A stretch of 64,000 nucleotides of DNA from Helicoverpa zea (taxonomy: Eukaryota; Arthropoda; Insecta; Lepidoptera; Noctuidae), in the NCBI RefSeq assembly GCF_022581195.2, contig NC_061458.1, positions 10,106,001-10,170,000 on the forward strand. The letters are read 5' to 3'. Below, piece by piece: positions 9,011-20,900 of this stretch. A model generated the notes under the pieces. The model made no database searches. It was not told where the DNA came from and worked only from the letters and a program-made list of their open reading frames with translations. Every line of letters begins with the position of its first letter. Position 1 is the first letter of the stretch. Both the position numbers and the translations under genes were made by a program.

Positions 9011-9161
9011 GCATTTGTAACTACAGCGTCACGCTCGCTTCGCTTGGTCAATATCTTCTACCTTCCATTCCATTCCTTCCATTTCCATTTAATCAATAGA
9101 GGGTCTACACAGGCTCTGTGCTTAGGGCCTCGGATACTCTTAATCCGCCACTGGTTACACT

Positions 9162-9310
9162 ATGTTCGTGGGGGGGCCTGGTAATCTGCGTGACAGGGTT
9201 TCCTAGTGCGGATACCAGTCTCCCACAAAGGACTGGTCTGAAAAATGTTGTGAACTTAATTTTAAGAACCTTTGTGGAAGAGAAATAAAGATTTTAATTA
9301 TTATTATAAA
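9162..9310 (+). repeat. Possible retroelement 3' end split by the hAT
   Basis: Directly right of the hAT is a GC-rich piece (GTGGGGGGGCCTGGTAATCT...) ending in AGAAATAAAGATTTTAATTA and a run of ATTATT. A GC-rich 3' UTR, an AATAAA and a short A/T tail suggest the 3' end of a non-LTR element into which the hAT inserted. Inference from composition and layout only. Confidence 0.35.
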
Positions 9311-10939
9311 TTATTATAGAATAACAATCAAGCCAAAACTTTTTATGTGCGAGTAAATATGCGAACTTTTAAATCAGTATTTGGTGTTTCTTGATTTTGA
9401 TCAAAGAACATTAATAACATTATTCAAAATATTGTAGGTTTTGTTGTTTTAATTTGGAGGACATAGGGCCAGTACGGGCCCCTTGTGTGCCTGTGTTTTG
9501 GACTTATACCATCACGCATTGCTAATCGTAGCGGGATCCTAAGTCTAACATTAACGGAAATAATAGTGATATAAATAACAGTCCTGGGTTTTAAACTCAC
9601 TTTTTTAACAATAACAATATAGGCTTAAACTATCTCTAACTGATTTCATAAAGCTTATATTCCTGAATGGCTTATGATATTTTTTATATGCACCTTTTTA
9701 GATTGCTCAGTGATGATGCTAAATATTTTGAAGGTTTTACCCCCATTCTAATTTTAAAATCATAATTTACTTTCTTTAATATATATTAGTTTTTATGTAA
9801 ATTACAATAATACTAATCAGCAACTTCATTGATAAATGAGATCAGCCAGTATTTTTTTCCAATATTGTTAAGTAGGTACAAACAAACTGTCATTGTAACA
9901 AAATGTCTTTACACCTTTTTTTATTTAGTGTTTTTTTCTATAAGCCTAATTAAGTAGGTAATGCTAGTCTTAGCATATTCACCCCGTGTTAACCTTGTTA
10001 GTTTAACATGGAGCAACTTTTACCTCTACATCTCAATCAAGTGACTGAATCCTTTTAATTGGTGAGACTGTTTTGGTTTTTATACAAATCTGCAGGTATC
10101 AATCGCAAGAGACAGTCAGGCCTAAGGTTACCGTTTGATCGTGACATTGCGGCTGTTAAATACTCATGTCGTGAACCATATTGCAAGTTTTGGATTTATT
10201 TCATGTGTCCCAGTAAGGCAACCTATTTTAGATTAACTACTAAAGAGGTTAGTTATGAAGTAATTGGGTTATAAAAGATGTAAATGTTGCGCTGGCGCAG
10301 GCAGCACCGACGACGCACGATCCGCGTCGGTGCGGCAAACGAGGGACACATCAGTTGCATAACAAGCGGGCGCTGCGGCATCCGGCTAACGGGACTGTGG
10401 CGCGAGGGAGCTCCGAACCTCCGAGGCTAGACGTGCTATCGCATTGTGTCAGATTCGACACCACAGATATTATTTCCAGCCAGTTACATCGATAAGTGTT
10501 TTAGCAATTTTGCACAGCATCACCACATCTAGATGATGCGATAGTAACGCGCCGAAGACTCTCACGAAACTTCCTCGTTTCGTCATTTCCCATCACGAAA
10601 TATGACTGTGAAACATGATCGCGGACCGTCCGATGGATCGAGCTTATTCGTGCGATCATGAACGAGACCGTGACTGATCGAACACAATGCCCCTGGCGGA
10701 CGCAATGAAACCAAGTAGCTTTTTGAACTAGAAAGAAGGTCACTTGAACACTATTAAGTACACATGTTACAACAATAGGCATCATGACAAATTTTAAATT
10801 CCTTTGTATGATGTAGGTATTTATATGAAAAATCATTAATTTTAAGAAGTTGCGAAGTTTTCTTATCAAATAATTGCATTTTTCTCTGTCCACTTTGAAT
10901 CCGACGCGAAAACGCTTGTCAGTGTCATGTCGTCACTTG
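9311..10939. other. Intronic DNA, AT-rich then GC-rich near 10.28-10.46 kb
   Basis: 9311-10260 is AT-rich with no supported gene. 10283-10460 becomes GC/CpG-rich (GCTGGCGCAGGCAGCACCGA...) and could be an old repeat or a regulatory island. A 130-codon frame on the minus strand (10501-10893) ends about 120 bp from the THAP start; it matches nothing I know and is near the length expected by chance. No TIRs were found around it. Confidence 0.35.
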
Positions 10940-10947
10940 TGACGTCA
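10940..10947. promoter_or_regulatory. CRE octamer TGACGTCA upstream of the THAP exon
   Basis: A perfect CREB/ATF-type palindrome 70 bp before the THAP start codon, within CACTTGTGACGTCACAAC. A second perfect copy is at 11552-11559. The position fits a proximal promoter element; function is inferred from the motif only. Confidence 0.35.
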
Positions 10948-11016
10948 CAACTGAAATTACAAGATGCAATTGTAAACAACGCTCGTGCAATAATTAAGTT
11001 TTTTGTGTTATTAAAT

Positions 11017-11208
11017 ATGAATTCGAAAGGGCATAGGTGTTGTGGGGTCCCCCAGTATAAGAACACATCCAAAACAACTCCTGATGAGTTATTTGTGTAC
11101 GTTCCTCACAATAAAAAAATACGAAACAAGTGGCTTAAACTTGCAAAGCGAGATTCAAAAGCAATATTGCCCAGGGTACAACTTTATTTTTGTGAAGATC
11201 ACTTTGAT
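11017..11208 (+). CDS. THAP-type zinc-finger exon, partial and probably decayed
   Basis: ATG 11017 opens 64 codons ending CEDHFD at a consensus donor GAT|GTAAGT (11209). THAP fingers (C2CH, about 80-90 aa, DNA-binding; found in P-element transposases and host regulators) are recognised by PDELFVYVP (residues 22-30), the invariant Trp (W39 in KIRNKWLKLAKR) and the C-x2-H pair (C59, H62 in FCEDHF). The first ligand pair should be Cys-x(2-4)-Cys, but here HRCCGVPQYKN has Tyr14 where related moth proteins have the second Cys. Zinc binding may be weakened. The AVPTP-type C-terminal motif and any later exons were not found; downstream acceptors at 11347 and 11383 lead to stops after 14 and about 30 codons. 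It is either a broken THAP transposon gene or the first exon of a nested gene. A Cys lost by one base change favours decay. Confidence 0.6.
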
Positions 11209-12060
11209 GTAAGTTATTACATAGTTCTCTAGATTCTAGCATAGTTTATAACGTAAATAACTATTTCGAGGTTAGGTTTCATCTCTCATTGTTTTTTAAT
11301 TAAACTAGTATACTTACATGGAAGTTTTAACATTTCTAAATTCAGCTGAACAAAAATCTTTATTTGATGCCAAAAACTTTCCCAGCATTATGATATCAAT
11401 TCTAGGCAAATTAGCGCTGTTTGCCTTGATAAATCCGGGCTCCATAACTCGTGTTATAAACAATTAATTAATTAAAAACAAAGATCGCAGTGGAAGTTCA
11501 CAATAACGAAATGTGACGTTCGCGCGCTTTCGCGCGAGTTGTTTTGAGAAATGACGTCACGAGCTCTGATTGGTGTTCAAGATATCATGGCGGATTGCCT
11601 TATTTCGTAATTTTATTTTATAAAAATACATATTAATCACATTATTAATAAAGAAAACAATGCGCGTTTTATATTCCAAGCTTCAAGTTTAATTTAATAA
11701 ATATATTATTTTAATGATTTTTGATTACTGTCATCATGCCTATTGATAGCATATAGTTTGTTTATCTAAATTGACTCTTTTAACGTGTTCATGTAATTGG
11801 TTCGTAATCGCGGAGTACGGAAGGCGCAGACCGCGAATCCTGTTTGTGTTCGCGCGTCCATCGAACTGGTTTGCAGAGGGCAATGAGTCTCATTACATGG
11901 CAAATGACTCCGCTAGCTCCCAGTGGCTCGTTACATTTACGTATTAGCTCGTTTACAATTTGCAGGTATTAAAGCCCGGTTAAGTTCAGAAAAAAACATG
12001 ATCTTTTATTTATGCTGGTTCCAGTTCAGAGGAAACTTAGTATGTTAAGAAATTGCCTAG
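11209..12060. other. DNA between the THAP exon and the membrane ORF
   Basis: AT-rich with a CpG-rich patch at 11510-11560 (TTCGCGCGCTTTCGCGCGAG, then the CRE at 11552-11559, then a reverse CCAAT box, ATTGG, at 11569-11573). That grouping resembles a small promoter. 11799-11880 (ATTGGTTCGTAATCGCGGAG...) is also GC-richer. No TIR pair or coding exon could be assigned. Confidence 0.35.
11552..11559. promoter_or_regulatory. Second CRE octamer TGACGTCA with nearby CCAAT box
   Basis: A perfect CRE, 10 bp before a reverse CCAAT (CTGATTGG, 11566-11573) and 12 bp after a 20-bp CpG-rich palindromic run. It could act as promoter for the ORF at 12061 about 500 bp downstream. Inference. Confidence 0.3.
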
Positions 12061-12462
12061 ATGATATTTAATTACAAACGTCTTGATATTTCATTTTATG
12101 AAAATGTTCCTGATGGGTCTCCGAATGTGATTTATTTAATCAAGAACCTCATTCGAAAGCTCAGAACTATTTTTTATGAAATATTTATTCTTCACTCTTC
12201 ACAAACATCTAAGAACTGTGTAACTCAAACACTCTTTGATATTGCTAGGTTTGTCTACGAATACCACTCTCAATTGTGTTTTTATGATCCAGATCTGGCC
12301 ACACAATTAGCGGGAGTCTGCGTTTGCCTTGCGAGTTGTATAGCTTTATTTATTGCGGTGCTCGCTTGTCTGTCTGCAACGGTAAAACCCACCAATAATA
12401 GTGATAGTCGCATCTACCCGGACATTCAGAACAATGTCATAGCTGCTATGCTATCCAGGTAA
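12061..12462 (+). CDS. Hypothetical 133-aa single-span membrane protein
   Basis: An uninterrupted ATG-to-TAA frame with no family match I can make. Residues 1-80 are polar to amphipathic (NVIYLIKNLIRKLRTIFYEI). Residues ~82-108 form one clear hydrophobic span rich in Cys and Ala (LAGVCVCLASCIALFIAVLA), followed by a hydrophilic 25-residue tail (KPTNNSDSRIYPDIQNNVIA). A stop codon (TAG) directly precedes the ATG, so the start cannot be further upstream. The last codons contain a donor-like CCAG|GTAATT at 12458/12459, so it may instead be an internal exon. An ORF of this length is not rare by chance in 64 kb, but the composition is less AT-biased than its surroundings. Confidence 0.3.
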   Translation: MIFNYKRLDISFYENVPDGSPNVIYLIKNLIRKLRTIFYEIFILHSSQTSKNCVTQTLFDIARFVYEYHSQLCFYDPDLATQLAGVCVCLASCIALFIAVLACLSATVKPTNNSDSRIYPDIQNNVIAAMLSR

Positions 12463-14569
12463 TTGAAATCGTGTACCTAAAGAGCGCAATTGAAACAATT
12501 TATCGCTCGACGACCAACCATTGTTAAATTGACGTTAACAATAAAATGGGAAACCAATTGGGGAACCGTTATTAAAATGTCACAGCGGCGTAAAGAAATA
12601 CCTCGTTTGATGTTGCGTTGCCTTTGTTCCTTATAACGAGCTATCAAAGAAGCTGCGCCCCGACTCAGCTCGAATAAAACGAGTGTTAAAGGCCGCCACT
12701 TGGAATGTTTTGCTAAAAGGTACGGGTACTACAGAAATCTTTAACAGCTACAAAAGATTTCAGCAAATTAGTACAGCAAGCAGTTTAGTGTTAGATGGTG
12801 TATAGTTTCATTTCGGTAAAATTGAGAGAAAAAGTGGAAAAGCTCCCTACATTATTTACACTAAGGATGCTAAGGCTTCACTTATTACCGACTCTAAAAT
12901 ATGTACGTAGGAATAAATGAAAATGAACATAGGTAACCTATGATGTAGATAATTTGCTAACGAATATTGCAATATTTTCGTGTTTCAATAGTTTAAACTT
13001 TATATCTATTAGATAAAATATATTACTTGAATCTGTTTTAAGATACCCATTGTAGGTATTTAAACAATAGATCCCATAGTATTCCTTCACAACCTTTAAA
13101 CTGAACAATACTCATTCTCAAGAAATACGAAGAATTCTTAAATCTTGATAACTTCTAACCTGTGGGTAAGCAACATAATAAGATTACAACACAATTATCA
13201 ATGATGCGAACGTTGCGACAGGGTTCGCTGACGGCTCTCGGCACTCCGCAGCGATTGTGTTGGCGAGGCCGCTGTGGTAAAATTGCCATAAGTGCTGAAG
13301 GTATATAAATTGTATAGTAAACACTTGACATCCTTGCTCTTTATCTTTCTCCACAGCTTTTAGCAACCCACAACTTGGCTTCGCTATATTTTCCACAATT
13401 TTCTATTCATCTATGTGCTACGACGTAAGGTGTACTTTCAAGCGATTTGGCGTTCCAAAAAGGAACACAAAGAGAATTTTAAAAGCCAAATACAAGTTTT
13501 ATTCTGGGAAAATATTTACTCTCTGTACGTATTCATACCAACCTCCAGTATTTTCATAAATATACATTATAATGCTTTAACATATAGATTGGATCCGCCC
13601 CCGAGGATCGAAATTATTCTTAGTATTTTCAGAGGCAAAGGTCTAGCTATGTCCAATTCTTTAACAAACATGTATGAACCGAGCATTTTGAACACAAATA
13701 ATATATATCTACCTTGGTCTGCGTAAAGAACTCGTAAACCAATAGCGAAGAATCTCTTTAACTGTCCTTGTACAAATTGGCTTGGTATAAACAGCCTCTT
13801 TTTATGGCGGGCCGATTCTTTTGCAGCGTAATATATTTACCGGCTTACCTATGCTCTTCAGTAGATATTGTTGTGTATAAAAATCTTCACGTTATTTGTA
13901 AATCGGGAAAATATATCTATAAGAAAATCTTTATGGTATTATTTTATATCTTCACGAGGTTCCCTTGGGGTTGGTATTTCAACTATTTTGCATTTAAACT
14001 AGATCTATACATAACTAAGAAAAAACAAATGTAGGCTTAACGTATTTCTAATAAACGGCTCCTTCATTATGTTTCTTCAAACATTCATCATTTAATTCTC
14101 TCATGGCTTAAAAGTTATGACAGATTTTTAATTATAAGAACAACCAAGAAGGTTTACCTTGAATTGGAAAATGGCGCTGTCACGCTGTGAATAAGTAATC
14201 TACCACTGTTACTGTGTACTAAGAGCTGGTGTGAGTACCTGGAGAGTATTAATTTCTTAATATTATATCTCTTGGCTCACTGCGACTAGATAAACTGGGA
14301 ATCTAGCAGGGCCGACCGGTTGTTGAGCAATAATTTTATGTGTATGCGCGCAGGAGCTAAAATGATCTAACCTGTTCTGTCTATGTACTGACCTTTACTA
14401 CTAAATATCGTCTTCGTCATTGTATTTAATGTTCGCAAACTAGCAACCTTGGTTGGCAAAACCTTCTTTTTGTGTCATCTGCAAAGAATACAATAGAAAC
14501 TTATTTAAAATGGTAAATACTTGATCTTTGAATATAGTGTCTATTACCTTTTGGCATAAAGTATGTAGG
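12463..14569. other. Unique intronic DNA
   Basis: AT-rich with no recognisable gene, RNA or transposon. Open frames at 13415-13726 and 13768-14034 are hydrophobic, AT-driven and unsupported. No inverted-repeat structure noticed. Confidence 0.4.
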
Positions 14570-14572
14570 TAA

Positions 14573-14962
14573 GGGTGCGTCCACATCTGGCGAATGCGCC
14601 GCGAATGCGCAGCACGCGACCCGATCGCGAGCTGTCCGCGAGCTGCGCGCGTGCAGTCACTGCAATAGTTCGGTGCGCCTCTTTAGCGCAACTCACGCAA
14701 GGCTCGTATAGAGCGCGCGAGCGGCGCGCGATCTGCGCGCAATCAGTTCTCGCCCTTACAGTTCCGTATATTGGCTCAGTACTATCGAAGATGGCAGACG
14801 TCGCGCGCCGCCTGCGCGCCGCTCGCGTGCGGCGCTTAGGTCGCGCGCGAGCTGCGCACGGGCGGCACAGAAGCGGCGCACGAACAAAAATGCACGCGCG
14901 CAGCTCGCGGACAGCTCGCGATCGGCTCGCGTGCTGCGCATTCGCCAGATGTGGACGCACCC
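14573..14962. mobile_element. CpG-rich MITE, PIF/Harbinger-like
   Basis: Ends GGGTGCGTCCACATCTGGCG (14573-14592) and its reverse complement (14943-14962) match exactly, and the imperfect inverted repeats extend about 80 bp into each side. Flanks are TAA on both sides (14570-14572 and 14963-14965), the 3-bp TWA-type duplication of PIF/Harbinger elements. The left arm carries a roughly 10-bp internal duplication of CGCGAATGCG that the right arm lacks. The interior is extremely GC/CpG-rich (CGCGCGCCGCCTGCGCGCCG), which leaves long open frames on both strands (about 140 codons each). These are Arg/Ala-rich artefacts of composition, not genes. Confidence 0.88.
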
Positions 14963-14965
14963 TAA

Positions 14966-17900
14966 GGTACATAGTTTATCTAGGTAAATCAATATTGTAA
15001 TGATATCATTGTCTATATTTAGTACAGGATGTCCCAGTTGGTGGATCGATATACTTAACTACTATACAAGTGATGTGGTATATGACTTGTATAGTAGCGG
15101 TTAAAGGATGGCTAAACGTGAAGCATATATATCAATAACCAAGGCCTTTCTTCCTTCCTTTCCTAATTTGATTGTTATACAAGTCGGTTAATCAGAATCG
15201 GTAAAGATATCTTATTGCAGAATAGCGTGCATATATACTAAGAAGCAGATAGTAAGTGTAACTTTAAAGTACATGCGTTCATGCACATATATCATTCTCA
15301 ACGCCATAAGCAAAATTAATTAAAATAAAAACAGAACCGTTGTTTCTTTAGTAACGGCGCTGTTCGTGCTAAAAGCTGACTAGCTATTAAAGAAGCAATT
15401 TCTTTTTTGTAGACGCCATGTTTATCTTTTTGGATATTTTATTGTGGTCATCAAATTACTCTTTAAATTGAAATTCGTTGGTTTTGCTGTGTTTATTTTG
15501 AAGAACACAATGCCGAGGAATAATTTTCAAAGGTCGTGTTTATTGCCATTATATTCGAACATGCATTATGTTATGTTTTTTATTTAAACGTATGTTGGAA
15601 CAAAAAGAGCATCTTAATATTTTTTATCAAGGATATTTAATAAATCTAGGTACCTATGTAAAGCCTCCAACGTAGATTATTGAAAGTCAATTTCAGCATG
15701 AAATTGAAAATATAACACGTGACGTTGTGTGTCAACGGAAGACGGAAGGTAGCCGCAAGGTCGCGGGCTGTCGCCTTTCCCCTCCACAACCCCTCCAGTA
15801 ATTATTTCGACACAAGCCAATTAATGGCCGCGTGCCTTGTGGATATAAGCCATAATTAAATTTTGATTATTATCTACTCAACTCGCATACATTCTGGTGG
15901 AGTATGTCTAATAGCGTGGTTTTCGGCAACCTTATTCGTTTATGAAGATTGCGTACCTACATATTACCAGTTTATAATGACGCGTTATATAATGTTTAAT
16001 GCCCTGGCGCGGACATGAAGTGGGCTGGCTATAATGTGCTATGTGAGGACCGGTTGTCGCATGAAGTCGTCACGTACTTGATTAGAGAAATCTAGAGTAC
16101 AACATACTTAAACTTGCTTATAGTAGAAAGGATACGAAAGGTTTAATATTTTTACAGACATCCTATAATCTTGAGCACTTTCCAATAAAGGTTGTCTAGT
16201 GTGATAATTGAGAACCGTATTGAGAAAGGTATATGTATATTCAAAATACTGAATAATAACTTAAAATTACCTAAAGATCGACTGGGGATCGATCGACCAT
16301 AAGTGACGAAAATTCACGTTCAATAGTGTAGTCTAGACTCTAGACAACGTGTGTAGGCGTTCGAAAGTCGTAGATAAATGTAATACATATGTTTTGGATC
16401 TAGAAATTAATTATTTTATGTTAGTACAAATTTATTTAGGCTATAAACTTGGCACGTTTGGCAAAGTCAAAGCACTTAAAAATATGAAAATATCATGTAG
16501 TGGGTGACCTTTTGCGCATAGATCAATTTTAAAGCTAAAGTTTTTTTTTTAATCACTCTTATGCCCCAAGATGACCCAGAAATTAAAGGCTTTATTAAAA
16601 ACTTACGTGCTTTTTCTACATAGAGATCCTACAGTTCTGTAGATTGATGTATGCTGTAGGTATATTAGCACTTAGCGACAGTGCACTAACCTCAAGAACA
16701 GCTCAACTAATCATCCAAGGTTCTGTAAAATGCTAAAGTTGACTTGAATAATAAAAGGCTGTTATTTTGAATGTGTTTGCTTGAGGTGAAGTCATCGGTC
16801 GAGCATTTAGTCGCGTCATCCTTCTCCGATGCAAGACGACCAATGCCGGATGAAAATGTATTAGGTACTTTAAATCGAAAAAAATATAGTCGTGACTGGT
16901 CTGTTAGAGTAATAAAACTCAATTACTTTTATTTATTGAAAATGAATAAAATTATCGCTCGCCAATTAAAGAACTTATGTTGACTAGTTTTAGAGGCTGA
17001 TATAATTATTTTGGGGATCAATAAATCTAAATCTAGTAATATTATCCTGCTTTTAAATCAGATCAGATTTTAAAAATATTTTTCCATGTATGATATCGAG
17101 GTAAATTAACGGAAATGGGCTATCTGGAGGATAATGAACATCCTTGGTTTAATTAAGGAATTTTAGAGTATTTTTACCTGGTTTCCCAACACTGATAACT
17201 GATATGGATGCAAAAATATTATTGGAATACGGGGTAAAATCATTTTATTTTTTGTATCAGGTTCATGTGTCAAACTTTTTTCATACATATTTATAGGTAA
17301 GCCAGCTAAAAGTACATGGAAATCAGTCTTCCGATTATTAATCATCATCAGAATATTAAAGTTTCCTGGCAAAGGCCCTGTTTAACCGAACTGTAATGTA
17401 ACTTTGGATTTCCGCGTATAAATGAGCTGGGCTGCGTGTAATAAGAAGATAATATGAAACATTAGATCCGTGCACTGGCACTAATAGCTAAGATTAATGT
17501 TATTTACAGTAATCGGGATGTAACTGTACATGTTCCTTATTTGGCGAGACGAGTTGGGCGTAACACAGTTTTTATGTTCTAGCCGTTAGAAAGGTCAGGC
17601 CAGCCGCCTCGGACTCGCCTCGCTATCAAATTGTTTTTGTGAAGATGAATTACGTTGTTTCAAAATGTTGAATAAAAACAACGCTGTTTTAAGTTAAAGA
17701 AGATTGAGTATCATAATGTGTTAGCTTGGTACTGGTACCGTTTTCCATCATGTACTTAAAAAATATAAATGTTATGGCTAACGCCTGAACCGGCTTTAGC
17801 TGGGTGTGTACGATTGATCTTAGTTGTATCCTCTTATCTATATGTTTTAAACGTGCTTTAAGCTGATTTGCAAATTCTTTTTTTACCATTCTTGCTAAAT

Positions 17901-20900
17901 ATAACTTCAATTAAGCAGTGGTTTCTCCCGGATTGATCCCGGGGGAAATTATTTTAGCACTCCTGCTTGCTTCTTCGTTGATTTAATTGAGTTTTCTTTG
18001 GCTATACATCTAGTGGTGGTTCAGTAACTACGAGGTAAAAATACAATCTTTATAGGTCTTAGAAAGCAGGTGCGCTTACTGAAGTCCAAGAAGGCAGCTT
18101 AGTTATTGGATCTAACATTACTAAGGGTTCTGCAAGACGGGAACTGTAATAACTACTGCTAACAGATTGTAGTGGAACTGTAATCTTGCTTGTGGACGTT
18201 TGTTAAGCAGGAGTGGGTAAGCTTACGTGCAAAGCTGGCTTGTGTGCGTACCGCGGGGTGCAAACACATAGTGTTAGTGTAACGGAAGATATACTACTTA
18301 ATTATAAAGCTGTTAACTAATTAGTATCTTTAAAGATATCATAAGATACAAGATTTGGTAAGATTACCGTGTAATCAAAAACATTGATTAGAAATGTTAT
18401 AAAACCAGCAACGTTACGTACACAGGGAAGTACAAAATAATTATTTTTGGTATTAAGTACCTAAATAGATAATTATTCCATGAATACAGTTCAAGGAACT
18501 TTTATAATAGCAAATTATTATTTAAATATTGTTGGGAGTATTTTCCTTATTACAGGATTTACCTAAATAAATAGGAATGTTCTAATTTCATTTAAAAGCT
18601 TGAAATTGTGAAATGATATTATTTTTTTCCTTAGAACAAACAAAATACATACATACATTGTATTCTATAAATAGCAAATAATTAAATTGAGTTTTTTTCC
18701 CAATAATATTAATGTATTTTCGATCAAACAGCGCCTACGATCCGATCTACACTGTAAAATTCAGCCTTGAAAAGACATACTACTTATTCTTATTTTTACG
18801 TGAATCACAACTTTATTTAATGATGAATTATTTTGTTTCAGGTACTTTTACGAAAAACACTATTTGACGAAAGCTGCTTATCAGACATGTGAGTGAGGCG
18901 ACAGAACAAGTTGTTGAAACAAGCCAAACTTATAATGAAGAAAAGCCAAGTTACCAATTAAGAGTTACTAAGTTTTTTTTTTTCATTTAGGTACCTACTT
19001 GAAGTAGTTAGCTAATTGTTCTACTTGTCTACTTGTTCTTTGATTGAAGGCGTAGGTCCAACGCGGCCTACTTTCCGTGAAACACGTTAAACAAGTCGAA
19101 AACAATGTTCGCAAAAAGTACCCCGTGTAATGTAACGTTTATTGGAATAATGTTTCAATTTAATACCACTACGTGCTTTTAGTCTAGACAGTGAACATCG
19201 GCCTCATTTCCTAGCTGTCTAATTTTACCCAACGTTCACGTAGGCCGGGAAATTTCGAAGTCAACCATAATTACTCAATTAATTTCATCGGAGTCGCGCT
19301 CTGCGGTTTAGTTCGCGTTCATTTCATTGCATAACGTGTTATTAGCTCGCTCTTGTTTGTAGGCACACTGTTCTCACAGATTTACAACACACTTACACGA
19401 GCCAAATAAAAACAACTGTGGGAAATTTTATACTGTGTGTTTAAACATATGGCTGTAGTGCCGACGTAATTGGCGAACGGTTGCACTGAATAATTTAGCG
19501 GAATAAGTATTACGGCGATGTAATATTCATCGCGGTACGCTTTAACCGTACGACTGTGTTCCTACATTTAAAAATACGCTTCCAATTCATGTTGGTGTGT
19601 AGATACGTATCGTTAGAGCTGTATCGGTGTCAAGCCTGGGCTTTACTTCGCTCACATTTACTTGTGGCTCTTAATTGCGGCCATACCAATCAAGTTTTAT
19701 GTAAATGGACACATACATGCATATTAATTCGTTATTTTAGTATAATCTCGAGCTAGCGTAATCGCTCTTTTTAGATCACGATTCAAGAACCCGTACGACT
19801 TGTTTGTTGGCTTCCTTGCCTCAGAGAGGGATTTCGATTAAACAATAAGCAAGTATTACCTGAGTGACGCGTGCGTTGGGAATTTCTAAGTTGGAGGCGA
19901 AAATTTTCAACAAAAGTAATTATTTGTTCGAAAATTGTGGCGCCGCGCAAGCCCCCAGCGTCCTGAACATTTCCCCACTGCTGACAACCTAATTGTTCAA
20001 GGAAACAGCTTTCAATTATACCACGAATTTCCTTCGAGTTTAAATCGAGCACTTGAAGGAACAGCCTACATTGAGCCTAAAACGGCATTGGAAAGAGACA
20101 CCCGAAAGGGGATACAATAATGCTTGCTTGCGGTTTTGTCCCTTTCCCCGGTGGAATTTGTTTCATTAGTCTTATTAATTTGATTGCTGTAATTGTATTA
20201 ACGTTCTTTTTAATTGTCGAGGGTTTAGTGGAGTCGCATTGCCAGACTTGTATATAGATAGTTAATTATACATTCTAAATGAGTATAATGTTGTCAGTAT
20301 GATGTGAGTCGGCAGTGTCGGTCTCGTTGACTTTGGTTGTGATACCGGAACAGTGTAGACGCGTGATGTGTGAACACCTGGACTGCTCATTATGCATTAA
20401 ATTAAATAACGTAACAAACAATTATATAGCGGAAACAAAAGCACTGTTTTCATGAGTTTATTACTGGCGTTGTCAAAAAGTTTGCGTGCTGAACTGTGGG
20501 TCAACTATTATAATGTAGCATGTAATGTCAACTATTATAGTGTAGTGTACACGAGTAGATATCAAAGTCCATGTGTAATGACTGTTCCTAATATAACTTC
20601 TACCTGTGTACATTAACTTTTTAAATACAGCTTTCTATTTAAGCCTATTTTTAGACTTTATAGGTAAACTTGTCTTTTTCCGCCAAGCCTTGATCCGGCA
20701 CAATAAATATTTTGCATGGAATTACTGTCACTCATATGTGCCATAGCCCGTTGAAATTCATCAAACATTCTGGGCTCTTCAATCTACAAGACAGTATTGT
20801 TTAAACTTAAAGTGTACTCCCATTTCTCTCTGCAAGGACGCTCCAGGCTATTGTATTTTCCGGAGTATTTACGTTATAAATCAACTCAAATCCTGATCCA

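Larger units (their letters stand above)
7211..9153. mobile_element. hAT-superfamily DNA transposon, defective, containing nested elements
   Basis: Terminal inverted repeats CAGTGGCGGATTAA (7211-7224) and TTAATCCGCCACTG (9140-9153) are exact. They are flanked by an identical 8-bp target duplication, GTTACACT (7203-7210 and 9154-9161). An 8-bp duplication with CAGTGGCGGA-type ends is the hAT hallmark. Just inside the left end is a 10-bp-arm palindrome, AAGCACGTGC/GCACGTGCTT (7239-7262). The element is 1,943 bp, holds only a broken transposase piece, and its interior has been replaced by a second hAT-type end, a tandem array and a MITE, so it is not autonomous. Confidence 0.9.

Noticed and set aside
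10501..10893. 130-codon minus-strand ORF divergent from the THAP exon
   Set aside because: No recognisable motif, near chance length, and no splice sites or TIRs that would tie it to the THAP element.
14544..15000. ORFs of about 140 codons on both strands
   Set aside because: They lie in a CpG-rich MITE with mirrored arms. The proteins are Arg/Ala/Cys-rich mirror images from base composition, with no family resemblance.
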